64,000 bases of DNA. Origin: Terrimesophilobacter sp963702165. Its GTDB lineage: Bacteria > Actinomycetota > Actinomycetes > Actinomycetales > Microbacteriaceae. A program made the position numbers and the translations under genes. The stretch lies in the NCBI GenBank assembly GCA_963702165.1, contig OY969722.1, positions 1,674,001 through 1,738,000 of the forward strand. The letters are read 5' to 3'. Of the stretch, positions 26,834 to 36,714 are shown piece after piece (position 1 is the stretch's first letter; each line of letters begins with the position of its first letter). Below the pieces are notes generated by a model. The model was not told the origin of the DNA. It made no database searches and saw only the letters and a list, made by a program, of their open reading frames with translations.

Positions 26834-27730
26834 CTACCCCTTGGTAGCTGCGTTGATCGTGATCTTGTCGATGGCGCCGTTCTGAACGCCCCACTTGGTG
26901 AGGATGTCCATGTAGGTGCCGTCGTCGACGAGGGACTGCAGTGCTGCCTGCAGCGCTTCAGCGAGCTTCGAGCCCTTGGCGACGGCGATGCCGTACGGTG
27001 CGACCTCGAACGCGTCACCCGCGAGCTCGATCTTGTCCTTGACCTTCGACACCGCGTACTGCGTGATCGGCGAGTCGGCGCTCATCGCGTCGGCGCGGCC
27101 GAGCGCGAGTGCGTTGGTGGCCTCATCCTGACTCTCGAACTTGAGGATGTTGATCGGCGCTTTGCCAGCCGCCTCACACGCGGCGGACTTGGCCGGCAGC
27201 TCCTCAGTCTCCTCGTAGGTGGTGGCCTGCACCGACACCGTCAGCCCGCAGGCGTTGTCCGGGTTGACTGCCTTGCCGATCTGCTGCGCCCACTGAACGC
27301 CGGCGTTGTAGTAGTTGACGAAGTCGACCGACTGCTCACGCTCGGCGGTGTCGGTGAACGACGAGTAGCCGATGTCGAAGGTGCCGCCGTTGACCGCCGG
27401 GAGGATGCGGTCGAAGGCGGACTGATGGTACTCGGTGGTGAGGCCCAGCTTCGCGGCCATCGCGTTGCCGAGCTCGACCGACCAGCCGTCTGCGCTGCCG
27501 TCTTCCTTCTTGAACTCGTTCGGGGCGTAGCCGATGTCCATGCCGATGTTCAGCTTGCCGGCCTTGCGGATGTTGTCGGGCAGCAGCGCCACAGCGGCCT
27601 CGTCGACCTTGATTGACGATCCCGGGTTGTTGGAGCTGTTGTTGGCCGGCGGCGCGCTGTTGTCGACGCATCCGGTAAGCAGGAATGCCGAGATGGCAGC
27701 GATCGCCGTCACGGTGAGTTTGGTGCGCAT
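26834..27730 (-). CDS. Amino acid ABC transporter, substrate-binding lipoprotein
   Basis: A 298-residue family-3 solute-binding protein with a lipoprotein signal ending LLTG-C21. Landmarks: GKLNIGMDIGYAPNEFKKEDG, GWSVELGNAMAAKLGL, FDIGYSSFTDTAEREQSVDFVNYYNAG, and GRADAMSADSPITQYAV. The Cys would be lipidated and anchor the protein outside the membrane. First gene of the importer operon. The bound amino acid is not evident. Confidence 0.93.
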   Translation of the reverse strand: MRTKLTVTAIAAISAFLLTGCVDNSAPPANNSSNNPGSSIKVDEAAVALLPDNIRKAGKLNIGMDIGYAPNEFKKEDGSADGWSVELGNAMAAKLGLTTEYHQSAFDRILPAVNGGTFDIGYSSFTDTAEREQSVDFVNYYNAGVQWAQQIGKAVNPDNACGLTVSVQATTYEETEELPAKSAACEAAGKAPINILKFESQDEATNALALGRADAMSADSPITQYAVSKVKDKIELAGDAFEVAPYGIAVAKGSKLAEALQAALQSLVDDGTYMDILTKWGVQNGAIDKITINAATKG

Positions 27731-27906
27731 GGTTTCCTCTTCTCCTCATTGACTTCGGGACCCATAGGGCAGACTAAGCCGACCCGCCCGTATCTTGACC
27801 GGTCCTGACGGGAGAGAAGATAACAATCCTGCCTTGACCCCGTCGTCACAGCGGTATCCGTACCTTATCGCAGGTGGATCGGGTGATTTCTCGCGTTAAA
27901 GCGACC

Positions 27907-27932
27907 GGCCGCGCACGAAATCGTGCACGGCC
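27907..27932 (-). terminator. Hairpin terminator after the nrd operon
   Basis: An 11-bp stem GGCCGCGCACG / CGTGCACGGCC (one mismatch) with an AAAT loop lies about 30 nt past the nrdB stop. In the minus direction it is followed by a short, weak T tract (CGCTTTAACG). The rest of 27731-27959 has nothing else obvious beyond the leader of the binding-protein gene. Confidence 0.55.
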
Positions 27933-27959
27933 AGTCGGAACGGCTTGTGAGGTTGTGCG

Positions 27960-28958
27960 TCAGCTCGCCGACGGCTTGGAGACCGACTTGGTGTTGGTCT
28001 CGTACGACGTGTTGGTCGACTCGAAGAAGTTGACCAGTTCGTAGGTGTCGTTGGCGGTTGCCATCCACTTGGCCGGGTTGGAGACCTTGTACTCGGGGTC
28101 GAATCCGAGCTCCTCGAGACGACGGTCGGCCAGGTACTTGACGTACTGGTTGATGTAGTTGGCGTTCAGGCCGAGGATGCCGCTGGGCAGCAGATCCTTG
28201 TTGTACTCCTCCTCCATCTCGACCGCGTCGAGGATCATCTGCTTGATCTCCTGCGCGAACTCCGGCGTCTGCAGATCTGGGTTCTCCTCCAGCACGGTGA
28301 GGATGAGGTTGATGCCGAACTTCAGGTGCAGTGACTCGTCGCGGATGATCCAGTCCATGAGCGAGCCGAAGTTGCGCAGCAGGTTCCGCTGGCGGAAGCT
28401 CAGTGCGACCATGAAGCCCGAGTAGAACCAGATGCCCTCGAGGATGATGTTGTACGCGACGAGGTTGCGGACGAAGTCCTGCTTTCCCTCTGTCGTCGAG
28501 ATGTCGAGCGTCTCCTCGGTCATCCGCTTGATGTACTTGACCTGGAACTCTTCCTTGCGCGCCATCGACGGCACCTCGACGTGCGAGTTGTAGGCCTCTT
28601 CGCGGTCGATCGGGAAGGTCTCCAGCACGTACTCGAAGCTCATGCAGTGGTTGGCCTCCTCCCACATCTGCTTGGCGAGGTAGAGGTGCGCTTCGGCCGC
28701 GTTGATGTAGGGGTACACCCCGAACGCGAGCGCCTTGTTGACGAGCAGCTCGTTCGGGTTGAAGTAGCTCATGAGGAAGGTGATCGCGTGACGCTCTTCA
28801 TCCGTCATGCGCTTGAAGTCGGCGATGTCCTGGTCGAGCTGGATCTCGTTCGGGAACCAGGTGTTCGCAACAGCCTGGTCATACAGGTCCATCGCCCACT
28901 GGTACTTGACCGGCTTCAGCAGGAGGCCTTCCTGTACGCCGGTTCCGAGAATTGACAT
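27960..28958 (-). CDS. nrdB: Ribonucleotide reductase beta subunit, class Ic-like (Phe at radical site)
   Basis: A 332-residue ferritin-fold R2 protein that supplies the oxidising equivalent for NrdA. Ligand candidates are Glu70 (NPNELLV), Glu101 and His104 (WEEANHCMSFEY), Glu174 (ILEGIWFYSGF), Glu208 and His211 (RDESLHLKFG). The position four after His104, Tyr in class Ia/Ib, is Phe108, and the first ligand is Glu rather than Asp. Both features mark class Ic (Mn/Fe) R2 as known from Chlamydia trachomatis; from memory all these positions align with a constant offset of 19. The closing FFESTNTSYETNTK tail docks on NrdA. ATG 28958 follows GAAGGAAG. It is downstream of nrdA and its split tail. 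Confidence 0.93.
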   Translation of the reverse strand: MSILGTGVQEGLLLKPVKYQWAMDLYDQAVANTWFPNEIQLDQDIADFKRMTDEERHAITFLMSYFNPNELLVNKALAFGVYPYINAAEAHLYLAKQMWEEANHCMSFEYVLETFPIDREEAYNSHVEVPSMARKEEFQVKYIKRMTEETLDISTTEGKQDFVRNLVAYNIILEGIWFYSGFMVALSFRQRNLLRNFGSLMDWIIRDESLHLKFGINLILTVLEENPDLQTPEFAQEIKQMILDAVEMEEEYNKDLLPSGILGLNANYINQYVKYLADRRLEELGFDPEYKVSNPAKWMATANDTYELVNFFESTNTSYETNTKSVSKPSAS

Positions 28959-28982
28959 GCCTATCTTCCTTCTTTCAATCCG

Positions 28983-29046
28983 TTGGTGGTCGAGACCCAT
29001 CCGGTGGTCGAGCTTGTCGAGACCCGGTGGTCGAGCCTGTCGAGAC
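28983..29046. repeat. GGTGGTCGAGxxTGTCGAGACC repeats (family F)
   Basis: Three adjoining copies of GGTGGTCGAG...GAGACC occur between the NrdA tail frame and nrdB; the second and third read GTCGAGCTTGTCGAGACC and GTCGAGCCTGTCGAGACC. Each copy is itself partly palindromic. A related pair occurs at 59511-59559. Confidence 0.8.
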
Positions 29047-29115
29047 CTACTGGCAGCTGTCGCACTGAAGCTCGTCCATCGGGTCGACCGGTACGTAGTA
29101 CTCCTCGTTCATCAT
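29047..29115 (-). CDS. Separate frame for the NrdA C-terminal redox tail (CxxC)
   Basis: A 22-residue frame, ATG-ATG at 29115-29110 to TAG 29047, ends PMDELQCDSCQ. CxxC-Q at the extreme C-terminus is the flexible tail by which class I NrdA re-reduces its active-site cysteines. Here NrdA stops (TGA, 29112) at KAGE without that motif, and the tail frame overlaps it as ATGA. Either the tail is made as a coupled free peptide, or one base is missing around 29113-29118 and it is simply the end of NrdA (844 residues in total). The many nearby indels favour the second reading. Confidence 0.6.
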   Translation of the reverse strand: MMNEEYYVPVDPMDELQCDSCQ

Positions 29116-31581
29116 TCACCTGCCTTCGGCGTGAGTCCACCGAACCCGCGCCGGGCAGGTGCGGCGGGGGCGGATGCCTGTGCGGCGCCCGCGGACGCCG
29201 CGGCGAAGCCGCGGCCGGCATCGGTCTTGATCTCTTCTGCCTTGTTGACCTTGACGGTCGACTGCTCCGCCTGGTGGCGCGGCTTCATGTGCAGGTAGTA
29301 GGTCGTCTTCACGCCGCGCTCCCACGCGCCCATGTAGACGGCCATCATGTCGTCGATGTCCCGCGACTCGAGGTACATGTTGCGGCTGATGGCCTGGTCG
29401 ATCCACTTCTGCGCGCGCGCCGCAACCTCGAGGAAGGCGAACGGCGAGAGCTGGAAGCTTGTCTTGTAGACCGCCTTGAGCTCATCCGGGATCTCCTCGA
29501 TGCCCTGGATGTCGCCCTGGCTGCGCAGGATCGACTCGCGCACCTGGCCCCAGATGCCCAGCTTCTGCAGGTCGCGCACGAGGTTGCGGTTGACCTCGAG
29601 GAACTTGCCAGAGGAGGTCGACCGGCTGAAGATCTGCGTGAACTGCGGGTCAAGGCCGGGGGTGGTGCCGGCGACGAGGCCGATGGATGCCGTCGGCGCG
29701 ATCGCCATGAGCGTCGCGTTGCGCATCCCGCCGGCGACCTTGGTGCGCAGGGCGTCCCAGTCGAGGCGCGTCGTGCGGTTCACCTGGATCGGGATCTGGC
29801 GGTCCTGCTCGGTGAGCGCGATGGAGTCGATCGGGACCATGCCCTTCGACCAGCCGGAGCCGTCGAAGTTCGGGTACGCGCCGCGCTCCTTGGCGAGGCT
29901 CGGCCGATTCGTCGATCGCGGCGTAGGAGACGTGCTCCATGATCTCGTCGATCAGGTCGTACGCCTCTTCGCTCTCGTAGCTGAAGCCGAGGCGCTCGAC
30001 GATGTCGGTGAAGCCCATCACGCCGAGACCGACCGCGCGGTTCTGCTCGTTGGAGAAGTCGGCCTCAGGCACCGAGGAACGCGTGATGTCGATGAGGTTG
30101 TCGAGCTGGCGGACAGCGGTGCGCGCGCTCTCCTCGATCTTGGCGAAGTCGACGCTTGGGCGTCCGCCCTCCGCCTCGATCAGGTGCTGGGACAGGTTGA
30201 TCGATGCGAGGTTGCAGACCGAGACGTTGTCCTCGTCCTGCGGCAGCGTGATCTCGGTGCACAGGTTCGACAGGTGGATCGTGCCGGTGTTGTTGTTGAG
30301 GGCACGGTTGTTGATCGTGTCCTTCCAGGTCAGCCACGGGTGGCTGGAGGCCTGCAGGGAGATCAGGATCGCCTTGAACTGCTCGCGCGCCTTCAACTTC
30401 TTGTGCATGCGCAGCTGCCCGGTGTTCGCCATCTCGACGTACTCGGCGTACCGCTTGGAGAAGGCTGCGCCGTACAGCTCGTTCAGATCGGAGACCTCGA
30501 GCGGGTCGAACAGGTACCAGTCGTCGTCGTTCTGCACGCGCTTCATGAACTCGTCGCTGATCCAGACCGCCGTGTTGGCAGTGCGGGTGCGGCGGTACGG
30601 GTCGCCGGAGTTCTGGCGCAGGTCGAGGAACTCGGGGAAGTCGAGGTGCCAGTTCTCCATGTAGAAGCACAGCGCGCCGAACTTCTTGCCGCCGCGGCTG
30701 ACCGCGCGCAGCACCGAGTCGATGGTGTGCATGAACGGGATCGGACCGGTCGAGGTGGTGTTGTTCGACCGGATGGGCGAGCCCTGCGAGCGGAGCTTGG
30801 TGACCGAGAGCCCGATGCCGCCGGTGCCCTTGGTCAGCCACATGACATCGCGCATCGTCTTCGCGATGTGCTCGATGTCATCCTGCATCTCCATGACGAA
30901 GCAGTTGGCGAGCTGCGGGTAGCTGGTGCCCGCGTTGACGAGCGTCGAGCCCGCGGCCAGGTACTCGAGCTTCGACATCTTCTCGTAGAACTTCAGCGCG
31001 TGGCTGGTCGGGTCTGCCTCGTTGAGGGAGAGGCCCATGGCGACGCGCATCCAGAAGTACTGCGGCACCTCGAGCGAGTCACCGTTGCGGCCCTTGATGC
31101 CGTAGCGGTTGTTGAGGGTGACGACGCCGATGTACTTGAGCAGGTCGTCGCGGGTGTGGTCGAGGGCGGCCGCGAGACGCTCGAGGTCGAACATCTCGGT
31201 CAGCCGGGTGTCGAGCAGTCCCTCGTTGACACCGCGGGTCAGGTTCATGATGAAGTGCTCGGTGTGCAGCCGGGCGAGGTCTTCGTCGGTCTCGTAGTCG
31301 CCGAGCACGCGCTTGTAGATGGTCTTCAGCAGCAGGCGGGCTGCGACGGTGTCGAACTCCGGGTCATCCTTGACGTTCTGGAGCGCGACCTGGATGACCG
31401 CCTCGTCGAGCTGCTGGGTGGTGATGCCGTCGAACAGGGTGAGCTCAAGCTCGCTCGCGATCTGCGTCACCCAGGTGATGTTCTCGTCGAGGTCGTGGCT
31501 GGCTCGCTCGATCGCGAGGTTGATCTTGTTGGCGTCGTACGGCTCGCGCTCGCCGTTTCGCTTGACTACCGTGATGCCCAA
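29112..31581 (-). CDS. nrdA: Ribonucleotide reductase alpha subunit, one-base frameshift
   Basis: The catalytic subunit that reduces ribonucleoside diphosphates. An N-terminal ATP-cone (VVKRNGEREPYDANKINLAIE) is followed by the R1 barrel: TGGIGLSVTKLRSQGS, NLCTEITLP with the Cys of the thiyl loop SVCNLASINLS, and the finger-loop Cys/Glu region. After HVSYAAIDESA the frame changes; deleting one base near 29899-29903 gives SLAKERGAYPNFDGSGWSKG and a continuous 822-residue protein. The end (AEEIKTDAGRGF... KAGE) lacks CxxC, which is in the overlapping frame 29047-29115. TTG 31581 is preferred (GGGAG 9 nt upstream); no ATG is suitable. Promoter with NrdR-like boxes upstream. Confidence 0.88.
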
Positions 31582-31735
31582 TTTATGTTGCTCCCAACTC
31601 CTGGAATACCGCTCCGACCGGCAGTTATTCCTGTCCCCATGTGGCTCTCTCTCGGGAGCCGATTGTTGCTGCGCGAGTGCACGTCCACGGGCCATTTCGG
31701 CCTCCCAGAGCAGTGTCGCTGCTTTGCAGTGTGAT

Positions 31736-31783
31736 CACTATATAGCGGGGGTCTGACAACTCTGAAACCCTAGATGTAGTGGG
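31736..31783 (-). promoter_or_regulatory. Pair of NrdR-box-like sites upstream of nrdA
   Basis: CACTATATAGCGG (31736-31748) and CCCTAGATGTAGTGGG (31768-31783) both resemble the ACAcwATATaTwGTGT-type NrdR box. They are about three helical turns apart, the usual NrdR arrangement. NrdR is the ATP/dATP-sensing repressor of RNR genes; its own gene is not in this window. The rest of 31582-31997 (between nrdA and the MFS gene) shows no further gene. Confidence 0.6.
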
Positions 31784-31997
31784 CGTGTCATCCACAGGTG
31801 TGTATAAGTTGACCCGGGTTTCCCACACCCTGTGCATGGATTTCAGGCGCCTTCTCTGGCTCGCGGAGGGGCCAGAAAGCGCCCTTCCGCAGCCACGAAG
31901 GGCAGTTGGCGACCCCTCGCAGGATCGAGGCTGCAGAACGCCAGGGTCAGGGCGCCGCGACCGGCGTCGCGGCGGGCGCGAACTAGGATTGTGGATC

Positions 31998-33210
31998 GTG
32001 AGCGGCTACCTGAGTCTGTTGAGGACGAAGGGCGTCGCGCGGATCATGAGCGCGCAGCTGGTCGCACGTTTTCCGTCGGGGATGCTTGCGCTCGCGTTCC
32101 TGATCCACATCGAGAAGCTCACCGACTCGTACGGCTACGCGGGCCTCGTGCTGGCCGCGACGAGCATCGGCCAGGCGATCGCCGGACCGCTCACCAGCCG
32201 GTGGATGGGCCGCTGGGGCATGCGCCCGGTCATCACCATCGCGCTCGTGATCTCTGCGGCATCCGTTGCCGTCATCGCCTACGCGCCGATCCTGCCGGTG
32301 TGGCTCTACATGGTCGTGGGCTTCACCGCCGGACTCAGCACGCCGCCGATCCAGCCGGCGGTGCGCACCATCTACCCGAAGATGGTCAACTCGCGGCAAC
32401 TCACCCCGCTGTTCTCGCTCGACGCATCCGCGCAGGAGATCATCTGGGTCATCGGGCCGGTGATCACCACCCTCATCGCCACCCAGATCAGCACCGAGAT
32501 CGCCATCACCGTCGCGATCGTGTTCATGGTCGGCGGCGGAGCCTGGTTCCTTTCATCGCCGGAGGTCGGGCGGGTCCGCATTCCGCGCAGCCGGCGCAGG
32601 CTCGGCGTTGTGCTGTCGCGTCCGCCGGTGCTGCTCGCGACCGCGACCGGCTTCCTGCTGATCGGTGCGTGCGCGGCGGCGGAGGCCGGCGTGGTTGCGA
32701 CGTTCGGCGAAGGCGGCTGGGAATCCGGGGTCGTGCTGGCGATCTTCGCGGTCGGGTCGCTGTTCGGCGGTCTCGCCTTCGGTCACCTGCCGATCGGCCC
32801 GTGGGCGCTCGCGCGCCGGATGTTCATCGTCTTCCTCGGCATGGCCCTCGCCGCGTTCGTGCTCGACTTCTGGTGGCTGTCGGTCACGCTCCTGATCGCG
32901 GGCATCGGCATCGCCCCAGCTCTCGCGGTGATGTTCGCGATCGTGTCGGCGAGCGTGAAGTTCTCGGAGACCGCCGAGGCGTACGGATGGGTCGGCACCG
33001 GTCAGCTGATCGGCGCGGCCATCGGGTCGGCAGCCGCAGGGTTCATGATCGACGCGTTCGACGCGCACGGCGCCTTCTGGGTGGCGATCGCGTTCGGCTT
33101 CCTCGGCGTTCCTCGTGCCGGTGATCTTCCGCGGCGCGCACCCGGACCTCCGCGACCGCGACCCGTCGCCGCTGCCGGACACCGAGCCGGTGTCGACCAT
33201 CCGCGCCTAG
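31998..33210 (+). CDS. MFS permease, one-base frameshift near the 3' end
   Basis: A 12-TM major facilitator protein, 403 residues after correction. It opens MSGYLSLLRTKGVARIMSAQ, has the MFS loop PLTSRWMGRWGMRPVI between TM2 and TM3, and alternating hydrophobic helices throughout. In the uncorrected frame the last ~40 residues become Arg/Pro-rich. Removing one base at about 33104-33106 yields FGFLAFLVPVIFRGAHPDLRDRDP and a stop at 33210. GTG 31998 is chosen because TM1 starts soon after. The substrate is unknown; it resembles small-molecule efflux proteins. Transcribed divergently from nrdAB. Confidence 0.82.
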
Positions 33211-33244
33211 CCGCTGCGACGGGACGGCGCCCATGCATCCGCTC

Positions 33245-34277
33245 CTACTCGGCCCCCGCGAGGCCACGTTCTGTCATCAGCGGCGCATTGGCAGGATCTG
33301 GCATCAGCGATCCCGACTCGATGCGTTGTGCCAGTTCCAGCACACGCCGATTCAGCGGTGCCGATTGCCCGAGCCTCGTGGCGGTTCGCACCACATGCCC
33401 GTTGATGTCGTCGGCTTCGGCGCGACGGCCCTTAACCCAGTCCTGCAGGACTGTCGTTTTGGTGTCCGGGAGGGTGTAGACCTCCAGAACTGCATCGAGC
33501 AGGCGGCCGGCATAGTCGTCAGGTTTCAATCCCTCGACGTCGTTCATTCCGAACACCGAGACGATTCGAGCTCCAGCGCGGGCCCCGGTTCTGGCTGCCT
33601 CCACTCCGGTCGCGAGCATGAAGTCATACATGCCCGGAACCTTGATCGCTTCGGCAAGGGGCAGATTGAGGATCGCGGACGTCACCAGTTCGCAGGAGTT
33701 CGCAATCAGTTTCATCCACTTGGACGAGAAGATGTCGTCGGTTGACGTCGCCGTGCCGGCGGATGCCGAAGACGCTCACGACCTCGGGGATGCGCTGGGC
33801 CGGGCCTTCCTCGTTCACCCCAAGCGCGAACCACATCGGGGCCTGCTGCTGCACGTGACCCGGAACGAACATGTTGGCGGCGACCTCGATGACGCAGCCG
33901 ACAGTCCTATGGTTGCCCACCACGTCCGCGATGGTCTCCATGGTCATTCCGTTCTGCATGCCCACCACGAGCCCGTCCGCGGCGAGGAGCGGCCTGATCA
34001 GCTCGCAACTCCACCGGGTGTCGTAGCCTTCCACTCCGAGAACAACAAGGTCGAACGGCTCCCGCATCGTGGCGATATCACTCAGGTGGCGCGCAGAGAC
34101 ACGCGTCGTGCGCTGTGAATCTCCGTCGTCCACCTTCACGCCGTTGCTTCGCATCGCCTCGACGTTCTCTGGCCACTGGTCGATCAACGTGACGTCGTGT
34201 CCCGCCCGTGTAAGGTCCGCGGCGAACGCCGCCCCATTCGCGCCCGTGCCCAGCACGGCGATTCGTGAGATGGACAT
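33245..34277 (-). CDS. PanE/ApbA-family 2-dehydropantoate-2-reductase-like enzyme, frameshifted
   Basis: An NAD(P)-dependent reductase, 343 residues after correction. The N-terminal Rossmann motif is RIAVLGTGANGAAFAADLTRAGHDV; the middle has LLAADGLVVGMQNGM. The C-terminal domain includes the conserved KWMKLIANSCELVTSAI, whose Lys is catalytic in PanE. The two halves are in different frames; one extra base at 33742-33743 accounts for it (GDVTDDIFSSKWMKL). In this island it is more likely a catabolic hydroxyacid or keto-compound reductase than a pantothenate enzyme, because it follows the flavoprotein and importer genes in one apparent operon. Confidence 0.8.
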
Positions 34278-34346
34278 GCTGCTACCTCCCAGTGATGCGA
34301 CTGCCGGCCACAGGAACTTGGACCGCCGGACAGCGCGCGAACACCC

Positions 34347-35727
34347 TCACGCCGATGCCTGCGAGATACCGGCCTCCGCAAGGAGCGCCGAGCCGACGCG
34401 GCGCCCGAGCACCAGGCCGCGCACGAGTCCGCCGGTAGAGCAGTAGGCGTTCAGTGCCGCGTCGATGCCTGATGCGTACGAGCCCGTGGATGACGTCGCC
34501 CGACTCGTTGAGCACTCGCCCATCGTCGTCGGTCGCAAGGCCCGCCATGGCGAACGTGATGGTGCTCTGCACCTCGATCACCTCGTACGGCGGCGTGGCG
34601 AGCGGATCACGATTCCCGAGCCGCGACGGAGTCAGCGAATCCGGATCCCTCTTAACTTGTTCGTTGAACTCACGGATCGTGGCGACCACGGCGTCGCCGT
34701 CGTAGCCCCAGCCGGCGACGGCGGAAGCGAGCTGCTCCAGCGTCTCCGCCTTTGCGTAATTGCCGCCGCGTGATCCCGCGAGCGACATCTTGTCGGCTCC
34801 GAGGTCGTGGTCGTACCCTGCACGGGACGGGTGCAGTATCTGCTCCTGCCGGATCTTTTCGTCGGTGACGAGTATCGCGCTCGTGCGGGGCGCGATCTCC
34901 ATGGCGGCGGTCCAATACCCTGCCGATTCGTCGAAGAACCGCTTGCCATCATGGTCGAGCACGAGGCTGTACTCACTGTGGTACATCGCCAATGACGTGC
35001 GATCCGACGCCTCGATCTGGTCCAGCGGGTACGGCATCGGGTGACCATAGAATCCGTAGCCCCGATCGAGAGTGGCGCGCGCCCCGATGGCGCGGGCCAT
35101 CTGCATGCCGCCACCCTCGCTGAACGGGTTCCCGCGCACCATGATGTTCTCGGCACCGACGATTCCGAACTCCTCGCGCAATTCTGCGTTGGCGTGGATG
35201 CCTCCGGTGGCGAGCACGACAGCCTGGGCGCCGACTCGCGTCATCTCGCCACTGTCCCCATCGCGCAGCACCACGCCTGTCACCGTGTCACCCTCACGAA
35301 TGAGCTCGACCCCCTCCGTGGAGGTCATCACCCACCCCTCGTTGCTCTCCACGACGGTCTTCGCATGCCGAACGAGGTGCGGCACATCGATGACGTGACC
35401 GGACCCGAAGCCGAGGATTTCGTGCAGTACAGGGCCAACCAGGACCCCCTGCTGTCGCACCCACTCGATGGCCGACTCGAAGCCCTCGCGCAGGAGGTGG
35501 AACTTCCGCAGGTCGCCGTCGGGGTCGAAGCGGAGGAAGTCCTCTTCGTTCAGCGCCGTCCATACGAAGCCGCCCGACCAGACGGACGATCCGCCGAGCG
35601 TCGGCGCGCGCTCCGCGACGAGTACGGACAAGCCTTTCTCGGCCGCGGTGCCGGCGACAGACATGCCCGCGATTCCGCTTCCGAGGACGACGACGTCGAC
35701 TTCGAGGTCGACTTCAGTTTCAGACAA
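34347..35727 (-). CDS. FAD-dependent dehydrogenase (fumarate reductase/KstD type), frameshifted
   Basis: A 459-residue (corrected) FAD_binding_2 flavoprotein. It has the dinucleotide motif VVVLGSGIAGMSVAGTAAEKG, then LVAERAPTLGGSSVWSGGF, VVLATGGIHANAELREEFG and RAIGARATLDRGYGFYGHP. The C-terminus GIDAALNAYCSTGGLVRG and GRRVGSALLAEAG lies in another frame; one extra base at ~34479 explains it. Such enzymes oxidise or reduce C-C bonds next to a carbonyl, as in 3-ketosteroid delta1-dehydrogenase. TTG 35727 is used because GAAGGAGA precedes it at good spacing. Third in the ABC operon; a paralogous flavoprotein is at 51431-52870. Confidence 0.82.
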
Positions 35728-35782
35728 CGAATTCTCCTTCGTGGGGCGCACCGCACTTGCGGCTCGCGATAGTGCGGGATTG

Positions 35783-36669
35783 CTATGCGCGCCAGGCGTT
35801 GAGCCGGCGTTCGATAATCTCGAGCACGCTGTTGATGATGAGGGCGACAATTGCGAGCACGAAAAGGATCGCCATCACTCCATCGGTGCGGAACGTCGAC
35901 GAGTAGTAGACGACTTGTTGACCGAGACCGACCCGAGACGCGACCATCTCCGCAGTGACCACGCCGAGCAACGCGTAGATGACGCCGACCCGCAAGCCGC
36001 TGAAAAGCGGCGGAACGATCGAAGGCAGGATTACCCGCGTCAAGCGGTGCGAATGCTTCGCGCCCAGCGAGTCGACGACCTTCAGGTACTCCGGATCCAC
36101 CGCGTTGATCGCTCCCTCGGTGCTGATGAGGACGACGAAGTAAACCAGGCTCGCCCCGAGGAACACCTTGGATTCCATGCCGATCCCGAACCACAGGATG
36201 AACAGCGGCGCCAGCGCGACGCGCGGAAGCGCGTTGAGCGCGGTGAGGAACGGGGAGATGAGCCGCCGGAACCTGGGAAAGCGAGCGAGGACGATGCCGG
36301 AGACGATCCCGGCTGCCGAACCGAGCAGGAACGCGAACAGCGCCTCCTGGACAGTGGCCCACACAGGCTCCATCCACGCACCCGTGACAAGGAACTGCTG
36401 CAGGAAGGCGCCGATCGCACTTGGCTTGCTGAAGAAGAATTCGTCGATCCACCTCTGGTTGGCGGCGATCTCCCAGAGGGCGAGCAACCCGCCGAACAGG
36501 GCGACCCGGGCGGCCCACCACAGACAGGCCACCCCGCAGGTGTTTCGATACGGTCGGCGCGGACCTGGGCCCTTGCGGATGCGTCGCTCACGACCCGCGG
36601 GTCATCGCTGAGGCCCTGATCCTGGACCGCGACCTCCGCCTGCACGCTTTCGGACATGAGATTGGTCAT
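35783..36669 (-). CDS. ABC importer permease (SsuC/TauC type), frameshifted
   Basis: A 295-residue (corrected) permease of the nitrate/sulfonate/taurine family. The N-terminal ~45 hydrophilic residues (SESVQAEVAVQDQGLSDDPR) precede ACLWWAARVALFGGLLALWE in a different frame. One G lost from a G-run (36532-36535) accounts for it. The core holds LNALPRVALAPLFILWFGIGMESKV and GAINAVDPEYLKVVDSLGAKHSHRLTRVILPSIVP, the EAA-type coupling loop. ATG 36669 follows GAGGAA. It forms an importer with the ATPase 45 nt upstream and the binding protein at 41520-42578. Confidence 0.85.
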
Positions 36670-36714
36670 GACTTCCTCGGTTCTCTTGGTGGCTGTCGGC
36701 GGCCTATTTGTGCT

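Noticed and set aside
29476..31734. 752-residue plus-strand frame opposite nrdA.
   Set aside because: Shadow frame of the nrdA coding strand; no start signal or family features.
31582..31735. Cobalamin or other riboswitch in the nrdA leader.
   Set aside because: No conserved riboswitch core or B12-box was seen; the NrdR-like sites explain regulation better.
33245..34277. Assignment as panE for pantothenate synthesis.
   Set aside because: It follows importer and flavoprotein genes and no other pantothenate gene is near; family membership only is supported.
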